A stretch of DNA of 64,000 nt from Photobacterium sp. GJ3 (GTDB taxonomy: Bacteria > Pseudomonadota > Gammaproteobacteria > Enterobacterales > Vibrionaceae): NCBI RefSeq assembly GCF_018199995.1, contig NZ_CP073579.1, positions 1,178,001-1,242,000 of the forward strand, given 5' to 3'. Made by a program: the position numbers and the translations under genes. The notes beneath the pieces are model-generated. The model had not been told where the DNA came from. It searched no databases and saw only the letters and a list, made by a program, of their open reading frames with translations. This document shows, one piece after another, positions 20,070 through 28,521 of the stretch (positions are counted from its first letter, which is position 1; each line of letters starts with the position of its first letter).

Positions 20070-23000
20070 GGGGGGAGCTCCCGATGCTGCATGGCCATGA
20101 CGACTTTGATTAATCCAGCGAGTCCGGCAACAGCTTCTGTATGACCTATATTGGCTTTAACCGAGCCAATCAACATATCTTTGGTTCGCCGGGTGCCATT
20201 GGTCTCTCCGTATACATCGTTCAACGCCTCGATTTCGATGGGATCGCCCAGTCTCGTGCCGGTCCCATGCATTTCCACATAGGAAACCTGATGGGGCTCT
20301 ACCTCGGCAGCGGTCAAAGCAGATTGAATAACTTGTCTTTGGGCAAGGCCATTGGGTGAGGTCAACCCGTTACTTCTACCATCCTGATTAACGGCACTAC
20401 CGCGAATCACCGCCAGAATATTATCCCCATCCTTTTGGGCCCGGGATAACCTTTTCAGTACAATAACGGCGCAACCTTCGCTACGTACATAACCATCAGC
20501 TTTATGATCGAAGACTTTACAGCGACCGTCTTTGGCCAGCATTCCAGCACCGGCAAAAGCGTTGGTCAGTTCAGGGGACAATATAAGATTGACGCCGCTG
20601 ACCAATGCTACTTCACACTCATCATTTTTAAGGCTTTGGCAGGCTAAATGGACTGCTGTCATGGATGAAGAGCATGCTGTATCCACCGATAGTGTCGGTC
20701 CCATAAAACCAAATGTATAAGCAATCCGCCCTGCAGCTGTTGAAGAGGAATTCCCGGTCGCGTAATAAATCCCACCTCCGGGGTTTCCTGAATAGCGGTT
20801 TTGCAACAGCTCATAGTCGTGAGTGAAAATGCCTGTAAATACTCCAATGGGGCGTTTTTTAAGATTTTCAGGAACGATGCCCGCATCTTCCAATGCCAGC
20901 CATGTCTGTTCCAGTAGCAAGCGTTGCTGAGGATCTAGGTACTCTGCCTCCCGTGGAGTCACCTGAAAGAAAGCACCATCAAACAGATCAACCTGATCCA
21001 GGAAACCGCCATGACGATTTGTCAGTGTATTATTTGATATATATCGTCTTGCAACCCCGTCAGGAGCATAACCAATGGCATCCCCTCCTTCTGACAGAAG
21101 TTGCCATAGCCGTTGAGGGCTATCGACTTGCCCGGGAAAGCGGCAGGACATCCCAATGATTGCGACAGGCTCAGCTTCAGAATCTACCTTTTTTTTGACC
21201 GAGCTTTCGGAGGGTGAAGCAGATCTGGCAAGGTTTTCTACGATTTCGTCTACGGAACCATGCTTGAAAAAAAATGTCGGAGGTATGTTGCTTCCGATCA
21301 CTTTGTTGATACGGTTTCTTAGCTGCATCAGAGCCATGGAGTCAATCCCCATATCTTTTAACGGTCTGGAATGACTATAGCCAGTGCCTGTCTGATTACC
21401 CGTTAGCGCCAATACCTGAGACTTGATCGATTCAGCTAAAGCTTCAGCATCCAGATTCACGACTTCTTTAGCATGCTGAGGGGTGTCTTTTCTGCCCAAC
21501 GCCAGTAAGTCGTATTCAATGAGGACCCCGATTCCCAAATTCTGCTTATCTTCAGGTCTGAACCCTTTCACGATTCCACGAACTTGCGCGCCGTGTCCCC
21601 GGTGAAAAGTGACCAGTGGATCAACACTATCGCCCTCAGACATGACATAGCGTTCCATTTGTGTTTCGTTACTGCCGGTAAATTCGGTACACCGGGTAAC
21701 AGCACACACTTTGTCAATCCTGTCATCGGACATGGAAATTAGCAGTGCTCCAGAGAGAAGTGTGTCGCCAATCCCCATTTCCCGATATTGGGGGAGCACA
21801 TTTAGCGCGATCAATTGAGTTGTCGGTGCCCCGTCGCGATGAATCCTATAGGCATTGATGTAGTCTCCCTGATAAACATCATCCGGAGACTCAATTCTTT
21901 GTGAGTACACAACTCCCGCGATTTTGTTATCAATTGTTAGCAGCCAATTGCCTTCCCTGCAGTAGGAAAGCCTCTGCAACAGATCGTGTCGCGTAACCTG
22001 TAAGTGATCAGCCCAACACAGTTGTTCCAGTTGATACAGTTCATCCAAGTCTTCCAGTGTGGCCCGGCGAACTGCGTAAGGCGCATTGTGGAAATGACAA
22101 ACGGCCTGAGAGGTTATACGGCTGTCTTCCGGATAACCCCGCCAAATCTCTCTGTCACAAAACATTTGTTGCTGCGCAGCAGTAACAAGAAGATCCCAAG
22201 CCGATAATGAATGTTGACGCTCAAGTGCATCAATCGTATTCACTCGACTTAAAACAGACTGCAGCTTGGCGTGTTGTAGCGAATCACTGTCGAGAGTTTG
22301 TTTGGCTGAAAAGGATGCTACACAAATAACACCATGACGCCCCCCGACAGCTTTCCATTGTTCCACCCGTCTCTTGTAGTCAAAACAAACACGGCTATAA
22401 CCAGGAAAGTGATCGATGAACAGGACCTCGTCTTCCTGATATAGATCTCTTGATTCAAGTGCCTGCTTTATGCTTAATAAGTTGTCTCCTGATGCCTTCA
22501 GCAGGAGGTGATCAATCCCCTGCTGCGTTAGCAAAGCGCCAGCTCTCTCAAGCTCTTCCGGATTATTGTTAACACCAATCAGCAGCGGCAGATTTCCAGA
22601 TTCTGAACTGTTTTCTTCAAGGACACTTGCAACCCAGGCTAATAATGAGCCGTTGCCACAAAGACAATCAACAATGACTCGCGGGCCCGGAGCTTCTCCG
22701 TCTTTTTGGGTTGCTTTGAGTGCTTCGCCCAGTGCATTTAGTGCATGCTCTGTATTGAAGTGCGGATTCTGTATGTTCTCGGGAAAAATCGGTAGCTGAT
22801 TCGAGGGATTGGCCTGCCCGCTATCATTTTTCAGAAGTTTGTCGATGAAAAGGTATCGGTGAGCAAGCTCAATTTCCTCCTCTCCTGCGGAAATATGTTG
22901 ATATAGAGCTATACCGGATTCGGTCATTATCAGGTTGTTCTCATCCAGTTTTGCCCACCCCAAGCTGAGAATCAGCCTTTCCAAGAGAGCTTTGTATTCA

Positions 23001-23674
23001 GACTGAATCGGTCCGATAGATATGTGGTGTATGTGATTATCTGAAACCTGCACCCATTTCCGGCCGATATAACAGAACAGAGGAAGCAACAGCGCTGCAT
23101 GACTATAGCCACCATTTTCTACTGACTTGTTCTCAAGCTCTGTCAAAACTTGCGAAGCAAATGAAAACACGACATCACGGTCATCAGACTTTCTCTGGTC
23201 AGATGAAAGTACGGCATCAAAGTCGATGCGGTAAAGCGTTATCCAATCCTCAAGTTCGGTGACTCTCTCAGGGTTGAGGCGAAGGATAAGATTGTTATTG
23301 TCATCGGTTTCAATAAGTCCCAGAGTTTTCAGATAGTCGATCAGTTGATCCAAGCGGAGAAGGTCAAGGCCCAGCTCAGTGGCAAGCATGGTCGTCGTAT
23401 ATTTAGCTGAAGATAAAAGGTATTCAATAACCCGCAGACGAAAAAGGGCACTCACAACGGGGACAACACCATACCCAACTACATATTCAGACATCTTGTG
23501 TTTCATACTTATCATCTCCATCCCTGAATGTCTAAAACCGCCATCTGGCTGTCCGCCCGAGACGAGAACCGCCATGATCTGGGCATCCGTTAAACCTCGG
23601 TCGAACGCTGACAGAACATACGCTCGATTAACTTCCCGTGCATGATCCAAGCCTTTTTGCACGATGTGACTCAA
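20027..23674 (-). CDS. Trans-AT PKS gene A, 5' frame: adaptor/MT-like, GNAT, ACP loading module and KS1 (frameshifted)
   Basis: Start of the PKS line. An in-frame TAA directly precedes a TTG at 23674; this TTG is the earliest possible start, but GTG or ATG codons a little inside are alternatives and no strong ribosome site settles it. Content: residues 1-525, winged-helix/methyltransferase-like adaptor region (VDCLCGNGSLL resembles SAM motif I); GNAT domain 532-725 with acyl-CoA loop QYREMGIG, Trp554 (LCWAD), His694 (FHRGHGA) and Arg706 (FRPED), the positions used by CurA-type GNAT loaders; ACP 743-815 (Ser779); KS1 from 836 (DTACSSS, EMHGTGT, KANIGH). The frame ends at 20027 after ELPPRSTITP, where one more C restores the KS sequence. 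Such modules decarboxylate a malonyl unit to an acetyl starter. Confidence 0.9.
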   Translation of the reverse strand: MSHIVQKGLDHAREVNRAYVLSAFDRGLTDAQIMAVLVSGGQPDGGFRHSGMEMISMKHKMSEYVVGYGVVPVVSALFRLRVIEYLLSSAKYTTTMLATELGLDLLRLDQLIDYLKTLGLIETDDNNNLILRLNPERVTELEDWITLYRIDFDAVLSSDQRKSDDRDVVFSFASQVLTELENKSVENGGYSHAALLLPLFCYIGRKWVQVSDNHIHHISIGPIQSEYKALLERLILSLGWAKLDENNLIMTESGIALYQHISAGEEEIELAHRYLFIDKLLKNDSGQANPSNQLPIFPENIQNPHFNTEHALNALGEALKATQKDGEAPGPRVIVDCLCGNGSLLAWVASVLEENSSESGNLPLLIGVNNNPEELERAGALLTQQGIDHLLLKASGDNLLSIKQALESRDLYQEDEVLFIDHFPGYSRVCFDYKRRVEQWKAVGGRHGVICVASFSAKQTLDSDSLQHAKLQSVLSRVNTIDALERQHSLSAWDLLVTAAQQQMFCDREIWRGYPEDSRITSQAVCHFHNAPYAVRRATLEDLDELYQLEQLCWADHLQVTRHDLLQRLSYCREGNWLLTIDNKIAGVVYSQRIESPDDVYQGDYINAYRIHRDGAPTTQLIALNVLPQYREMGIGDTLLSGALLISMSDDRIDKVCAVTRCTEFTGSNETQMERYVMSEGDSVDPLVTFHRGHGAQVRGIVKGFRPEDKQNLGIGVLIEYDLLALGRKDTPQHAKEVVNLDAEALAESIKSQVLALTGNQTGTGYSHSRPLKDMGIDSMALMQLRNRINKVIGSNIPPTFFFKHGSVDEIVENLARSASPSESSVKKKVDSEAEPVAIIGMSCRFPGQVDSPQRLWQLLSEGGDAIGYAPDGVARRYISNNTLTNRHGGFLDQVDLFDGAFFQVTPREAEYLDPQQRLLLEQTWLALEDAGIVPENLKKRPIGVFTGIFTHDYELLQNRYSGNPGGGIYYATGNSSSTAAGRIAYTFGFMGPTLSVDTACSSSMTAVHLACQSLKNDECEVALVSGVNLILSPELTNAFAGAGMLAKDGRCKVFDHKADGYVRSEGCAVIVLKRLSRAQKDGDNILAVIRGSAVNQDGRSNGLTSPNGLAQRQVIQSALTAAEVEPHQVSYVEMHGTGTRLGDPIEIEALNDVYGETNGTRRTKDMLIGSVKANIGHTEAVAGLAGLIKVVMAMQHRELPPRSTITPEMNRFRL
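20069..20075 (-). other. Frameshift at C7 homopolymer in KS1 of PKS gene A
   Basis: The minus strand reads GAGCT followed by seven C and AGATCC. Eight C would give Glu-Leu-Pro-Pro-Gln-Ile-His-Tyr-His and run directly into the 4,400-codon frame. A seven-C run is prone both to sequencing error and to slippage. Confidence 0.9.
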
Positions 23675-25101
23675 TTAACTTTCGTAACTTTTCATCAAGA
23701 TGTTATTCAGTCTGTTACGCTCAATGACAGCTGCCAGATAAGCCAAACGATTGCCACTCACACCGCCACAGCAAACTTGATGAACCGCTGTAAAATCGAA
23801 CCATCTATTGAATAGACATTTCCTGCGCTGCTTTATTAGATGAATATTTGGGTACTTAGTAACTGATAAACCACTTTTTAATAAAGCATTTTGTGCGATA
23901 ACGTGCTAACGTAAAATAATACAACCCATGATTCGTGATGATGCCAGAAATTAATTGACTCCCGCAGAACAATGATTCTAGCGATAGGTATTTATTGCTC
24001 TGGCTCAACCTCCCGATGAGTGCATCTATTACATGGAACCCGACACTAACAGAGTCACGACCCTTAATAAACCATACAATTCAATATGTTAATATTTACT
24101 CTTGAGTTCAATAATTCCACACCTCGACACATAGAGGCACTGACTGTGGTGTTTTAAATCTGAATTCCGGACTGAATTTTAGACTTTTTTCTTCGCCATT
24201 CTGTCACCGAATCTATCAATAACTGAATTCACAGTAACTATGCTTAAGAAGTCTGATTCACTATGCCATTGCACTAACCTTCGAAGTTATCATTTTCAAT
24301 TATTTGGTGATTTTTTCGAGTCACATCTCATATAAAACACCCACAATACATTAAATTTCAAAATGAGTTGCATTCATGCAGTTATATTAACGTCAGCTGA
24401 ACAACATATTTTTATACAAGCTTGGCTCCTTCAAGAGGCAAACGGATATCAAAACTGCTCTGTATTATCGATTTACCGCAATATTGCCACTTGCTCCTGG
24501 CCAGTAGCACAGGCGCGTTGCTATAGACACCGATGTTTGATGCCTACAACGAAGCAGTGGCAATCGATTAAAATTTTAGGTGCATGCCTGATTCCATCGA
24601 CTAGCCGTGAGTACACTGCACAAGATTCCAAGATACCCAAAGTAATAGAGAGCAATGAAACTAGCTGTGGATCATGAGAAAACAGAAGTGATTGAGGAAG
24701 AGAAGCTCAGCATGATATCCCGGCCTATGAAGTATGGACATTCAATACAAAACAATCGCTGATGGATTATAAAGTGATTAATTTATAAAAAGCCCAGATA
24801 GGGAGTTCCAATGAACCATAACGCTGATTCCCTCAAGAAAGGCTTTTTAAATTAGGGGAAACATTTAAAATTGGCATGCTTTGAAGATTGCTGTAAATAT
24901 CAGTATCCCCAGTTCTTTCATTTCAGGGATAACAACCTGAGCTGCTGTTCCTGATAATGCTCCAATTGGCATTCTAACGACTCTCACTGCAGAGCATTAA
25001 GTATGACTCAAATCTTGCCGTGTAAGACTTTAGGCTCAGACTTAAACCATCCCTGATGAGGATGGGGGACAGACCCACTGAATGGAAGATATCCCCATAA
25101 A
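23675..25101. other. 1.4-kb gene-poor, A+T-rich region upstream of the PKS operon
   Basis: No frame here looks like a real protein: the longest (about 105 codons near 24363-24677 plus, and a similar one near 24974-25294 minus) have no recognisable domain and no good ribosome site. It contains scattered A+T-rich stretches such as 24060-24110 and probably holds the promoter and leader of the PKS transcript, which starts leftward from about 23.7 kb. I recognise no transposase remnant. Confidence 0.5.
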
Positions 25102-26343
25102 TCACCACCCCCGCCTCAAAGAAACCACAACCTGAGCCAACCCCACCAAGGCAGCCGATATCAGAAACGTCACCCCAAAGGCGGTAGCCGGTTGATTCTG
25201 AGTTGCCGGAAACAGCGTCGATGTGAAAAAGTAGAACCATCCCATCACCGAAGCGCCAGCCATCAGGCCGAGATTCCGAGAAAAATGAAGCCATGCCGAT
25301 GTCACCCCTTTTTGCCCTTCCTGAACATCTGTCATCACGGCGGTATTATTGGCCGCCTGAAACATAGCATAGCCCGCGGTCACCAGAATGAGAGCAAAGA
25401 GATAGACAGGTACAGAAGTCCAGAATGCGCTGGCAGAAATCAGGACGCAACCCAAGAGCATGACCCAAAGGCTGACACGGACCACAACGCCTGACCCCAA
25501 ATGATCCGTGAGCTTTCCGGCAGGCGCGCCAGTCAGGGCAGAAACAATCGGTCCGACCGACAAAATAGAGCCAATTTGCGCTGGTGAAAGCTGCAGGCCA
25601 TCCGTGAAATAAAAGGGGCTCACAACCATGGTTGACATAATAATGGCCGAAACGCAGACATTCGCGGTCAGACTGCCTGCCAACACCGGATTTTCAGTAA
25701 TCTGTGCCAGAAACCGTCCTGACTTCGCCGATTTAAGGGGCACAGGCGGATTGTCTGGCAACTGCCGGGCCAGTAACAACAACGCAAACAGACCAAAGGG
25801 GACGCTGACATAGAACAGCGCATGCCAGTCATAATGCGAGATCAAATAGCCGCCCAAGACCGGGCCGAGTGCCGTCCCGATTGCAGAGGTTGTGCCTAAA
25901 ACCCCCATCGCTGTCCCGGTTTTGGTCGCAGGAATGAAGTCTCCGACAAAGGTCATCGCCAGGCTGATAAATATCGCGGCCCCAATCCCCTGGACCAAAC
26001 GCGCCGCAATTAGCTGTGTCAGGCTTTCCGACACAATACAGGCAATGATCCCACAGAAAAAGATGCCGATACCAAAAAGAAACAGTCGCTTCCGGCCATA
26101 GCGATCACCCCATATACCCGCCATTGGCATCAGGCATGTCATCGCCAGCAGATAAACCACAACCAGCCACTGCACCTCAGACATAGACACTGAAAAAATA
26201 CGGGCCAGCCTGGGCAATGCTACATTGACGATACTGATATTGAACGAAGAAAGCAGCACAGCAACGGCTAACCCCAGTAGTGAGAACCAGTTTGTCATCG
26301 ACAGCTTCTCTGCCTTTTCTGCCTGTGAAATTTCCGCTTTCAT
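25102..26343 (-). CDS. MFS multidrug-type efflux transporter
   Basis: Inner-membrane proton-driven exporter of the DHA (drug:H+ antiporter) type, 413 residues with about 12 hydrophobic segments. The motif-A loop GDRYGRKRLFLFG lies between TM2 and TM3, and the antiporter motif-C region TALGPVLGGYL in TM5. The ATG at 26343 is chosen because GGAG sits 8 bases before it; an upstream GTG (26352) has no such support. It is divergent from a LysR regulator 114 bp away, the common arrangement for regulator-controlled efflux pumps, and reads in the same direction as the PKS genes 1.4 kb downstream. Export of the polyketide is possible but unproven. Confidence 0.88.
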   Translation of the reverse strand: MKAEISQAEKAEKLSMTNWFSLLGLAVAVLLSSFNISIVNVALPRLARIFSVSMSEVQWLVVVYLLAMTCLMPMAGIWGDRYGRKRLFLFGIGIFFCGIIACIVSESLTQLIAARLVQGIGAAIFISLAMTFVGDFIPATKTGTAMGVLGTTSAIGTALGPVLGGYLISHYDWHALFYVSVPFGLFALLLLARQLPDNPPVPLKSAKSGRFLAQITENPVLAGSLTANVCVSAIIMSTMVVSPFYFTDGLQLSPAQIGSILSVGPIVSALTGAPAGKLTDHLGSGVVVRVSLWVMLLGCVLISASAFWTSVPVYLFALILVTAGYAMFQAANNTAVMTDVQEGQKGVTSAWLHFSRNLGLMAGASVMGWFYFFTSTLFPATQNQPATAFGVTFLISAALVGLAQVVVSLRRGW

Positions 26344-26457
26344 GAAGCACACTCCAATTTGAGACCCGAGATAAAAGTCATCTTAAAATCCGGCCTTGTT
26401 TTGCGGAAGACGCATCATTTACACTGATTGAATGCATGAAACGCCATAGGTAGACAA

Positions 26458-27351
26458 ATGAAAGTACTCGACTTGAATCTGATTCCGGCCCTGAATGTCC
26501 TGTTAGAAGAACGGAACGTTGCCCGCGCAGCGAAACGGATGAATTTGAGTCAGTCTGCCATGAGCAGAACGCTGGCACGATTGCGCGTCACCATGGACGA
26601 TCCGGTATTAGTCCGGGCCGGACGGCATCTGGTCCCTTCTCCCAGAGCGCTAGAAATTCAGGCGCAGGTCAGCCAGCTGACCATGGACGCCAGAGCTATT
26701 CTGACCCCTGCTGTCCCCGTCAACATTGCCAGTCTGGAGCGAACGTTTACACTGTTCGCCAGTGATGGATTTGTGGAAAGCCTGGGTGGGGCGCTGGTGA
26801 AACGCATGACAGAAGAAGCACCGCGGAGCCGTGTTCGTTTTATCAGCCAGTCTTCACCACAAGGCGCAGGTCTGCGGGATGGCAGCGTCGATATTGAAAT
26901 CGGAAAACTGAGGGAAACCACCCATCCGGAACTCAAAGTACGTCGATTATTTGAAGATCACTTCATCGGTGTGGTGTCCGCTCAACACCCGCTCAGCCAA
27001 CATCTGGTGTCCGCTGAGCAATACTTTAGCGCCGACCATATTGGTATCACCAGAGTTGAGGAAGGCAAAAGCCACCTCGAAACCCTGCTGAGCGAATCCG
27101 GACAACGGCTCAATATCCGTGCCTCCGTCGGCAGTTACACCAGTGCTGTCACCTTAGCCAGCGCCACCGCCTTAGTTGCCACTGTCCCCGCCAAACACAC
27201 ACAAAGTTTCCGGCAGGGGATGCATTGTTTTCCACTGCCTTTCACCGTGCCGCCGATACCCATCTCCATGCTCTGGCATCCCAGAATGAATGCCGATCAG
27301 GCCCACGGCTGGCTGAGAAAAACAATCGTCGACATCAGTCGTGAACTCTGA
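26458..27351 (+). CDS. LysR-family transcriptional regulator
   Basis: 297-residue LysR-type regulator. The N-terminal winged helix-turn-helix is clear (LNLIPALNVLLEERNVARAA, then LSQSAMSRTLARLR at about residues 30-45). The rest fits the periplasmic-binding-protein-like effector domain. It is transcribed away from the MFS gene, so the most likely target is the shared 114-bp intergenic region. The effector is unknown. The stop lies 16 bp from the convergent stop of the next gene. Confidence 0.9.
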   Translation: MKVLDLNLIPALNVLLEERNVARAAKRMNLSQSAMSRTLARLRVTMDDPVLVRAGRHLVPSPRALEIQAQVSQLTMDARAILTPAVPVNIASLERTFTLFASDGFVESLGGALVKRMTEEAPRSRVRFISQSSPQGAGLRDGSVDIEIGKLRETTHPELKVRRLFEDHFIGVVSAQHPLSQHLVSAEQYFSADHIGITRVEEGKSHLETLLSESGQRLNIRASVGSYTSAVTLASATALVATVPAKHTQSFRQGMHCFPLPFTVPPIPISMLWHPRMNADQAHGWLRKTIVDISREL

Positions 27352-27367
27352 ATCGGAGCACCATCAA

Positions 27368-28033
27368 TCACCACACTGCCCACACCTCATTCAGATCAAA
27401 GCGGTATTTGTACGCCATCACCACGTTGTGACCCTGAAAGTCGTGATTTTTTTCGCTGAGTATCGGGCTGAAGTTATAGAGCTGGAACTGATGCGGCCCC
27501 TTGTTGGCTTCCAGATATACATTGATGGCCATGCCAAAGCCGCCGAAGTTCACATCACGGGTTTCACCCCGCTGTTCTGCAATATGCGTGATTTGATAAT
27601 GACCTTTCAGATCCAGATAGCCTGCCCCAAAACCGAGACCAGCTTTGGCATTCCAGTCAGCGCCGGCATCCCGGTGCCAGTGGTAGAACAACACAGGCAC
27701 CGCTGTCATGGCATAACCTGTCACCGACGTGCCGAGATCGACTTTTTCCCGGCTGTTCTGCAGTTCCTGCTGGCCCGCCTTGAAAAATGACCAATCGAGC
27801 TGAAACTGCACGCCAAAGTTTGAGTCTTCCGCAAAATAATACGGCGATGAGACCAGAGAAGCCGTTGGGAGTATATGGAAACCACTGGTCATCACAGCGA
27901 CATTTTTATCCCCGTGTTCCGGGTCCTGAATTTCAATATTCGTGAAGGTACTTTGTAATCCAACGGCCAGTTCAACTGCCTGGCTGGCAGCAGGAAAAGC
28001 AAAGGACAAAATCGGTAAAAGAACGCGATACAT
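27368..28033 (-). CDS. Putative outer-membrane beta-barrel protein
   Basis: 221 residues from ATG 28033 (TTG and CTG codons just upstream are weaker). An N-terminal signal peptide is visible (MYRVLLPILSFAFPAASQA), then a glycine- and aromatic-rich mature part with alternating polar/hydrophobic stretches (VTGYAMTAVPVLFYHWHRD, AKAGLGFGAGYLDLKG) and a terminal aromatic residue, as in small outer-membrane barrels. I do not recognise a named family. Convergent with the LysR gene. Confidence is moderate that it is exported and low for any function. Confidence 0.6.
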   Translation of the reverse strand: MYRVLLPILSFAFPAASQAVELAVGLQSTFTNIEIQDPEHGDKNVAVMTSGFHILPTASLVSSPYYFAEDSNFGVQFQLDWSFFKAGQQELQNSREKVDLGTSVTGYAMTAVPVLFYHWHRDAGADWNAKAGLGFGAGYLDLKGHYQITHIAEQRGETRDVNFGGFGMAINVYLEANKGPHQFQLYNFSPILSEKNHDFQGHNVVMAYKYRFDLNEVWAVW

Positions 28034-28227
28034 CAGCAAACTGGGTCTGTCAGCAGAGAAAAACGAATCCTAACAGTGGCTTAGATTTTGAGCAACGAGA
28101 ATCATCCGACGCCAGATGTTTGAGCTCAAAGCGATGCCCCCATCGAAACAGCACCCGCCTGATACGCTGGGGAAAACGGCCATTTTCTTTGATCAACCCG
28201 ATGCTTTCCGCATATGAAGACTTTTAT

Positions 28228-28256
28228 TTGTATACAGAACTGCATATCGCTTTAAG
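28228..28256 (+). promoter_or_regulatory. Candidate sigma-70 promoter for leader ORF and ABC-F gene
   Basis: TTGTAT (28228-28233) and TTTAAG (28251-28256) are separated by 17 bases, a 4/6 match for each hexamer. The site lies 64 bp before the leader ORF start and is the best pair seen in the 280-bp gap after the divergent barrel gene. Confidence 0.35.
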
Positions 28257-28319
28257 ATGATGCCACCGATTCACCGAAAGTGAATGCACTTTCCCCAACA
28301 CAAACAAAGGAGGATATTT

Positions 28320-28400
28320 ATGTCGCAGTGGTGTTCAATCAACCCACGCTTTTTTGGTATTGATGTCCGCTCAAGAGTTTTTGATATCGCGCTGCGATAA
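28320..28400 (+). CDS. 26-residue leader peptide upstream of ABC-F gene
   Basis: Short ORF: ATG at 28320, 26 codons, TAA at 28398. It has the best ribosome site in the area, AAAGGAGGA ending 5 bases before the ATG. The predicted peptide starts MSQWCSINPRFFGID and ends in IALR. The last codons overlap an inverted repeat (28368-28414) and a small hairpin (28385-28399), and the main gene starts 121 bp later with a much weaker ribosome site. Antibiotic-resistance ABC-F genes are often controlled by ribosome stalling on such leaders; function here is inferred from layout only. Confidence 0.6.
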   Translation: MSQWCSINPRFFGIDVRSRVFDIALR

Positions 28401-28414
28401 TCTCGACTTGAGCG
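28368..28414 (+). promoter_or_regulatory. Nested hairpins over the leader ORF end
   Basis: CGCTCAAG (28368-28375) is perfectly complementary to CTTGAGCG (28407-28414). Inside this, TATCGC-GCT-GCGATA (28385-28399) forms a six-base stem with a 3-base loop covering the leader stop. The CTCAAGA part can alternatively pair with TCTTGAG at 28509-28515, next to the ABC-F start codon, so a ribosome on the leader could switch access to that start. Confidence 0.5.
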
Positions 28415-28472
28415 AAAGATTCATCTCCGACCAAACGCGTCCATCCGAGTTTTCCTCATGCTCGAAGAATTA

Positions 28473-28495
28473 TTGTCAGCTTTGACAACGGCTTT
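28473..28495 (+). terminator. Possible attenuator hairpin before ABC-F gene
   Basis: TTGTCA-GCTT-TGACAA (28473-28488) is a perfect six-base stem followed by CGGCTTTTTA. The stem is weak and A+T-rich, so this is only a candidate transcription attenuator between leader and gene. Confidence 0.3.
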
Positions 28496-28521
28496 TTACG
28501 CCCAAAATTCTTGAGTTCTAT

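Noticed and set aside
24363-24677. 104-codon plus-strand ORF upstream of the PKS genes
   Set aside because: No recognisable domain, no ribosome site, and composition like translated non-coding DNA.
24974-25294. 106-codon minus-strand ORF overlapping the MFS gene end
   Set aside because: Largely antisense-frame shadow of the MFS coding sequence with no domain.
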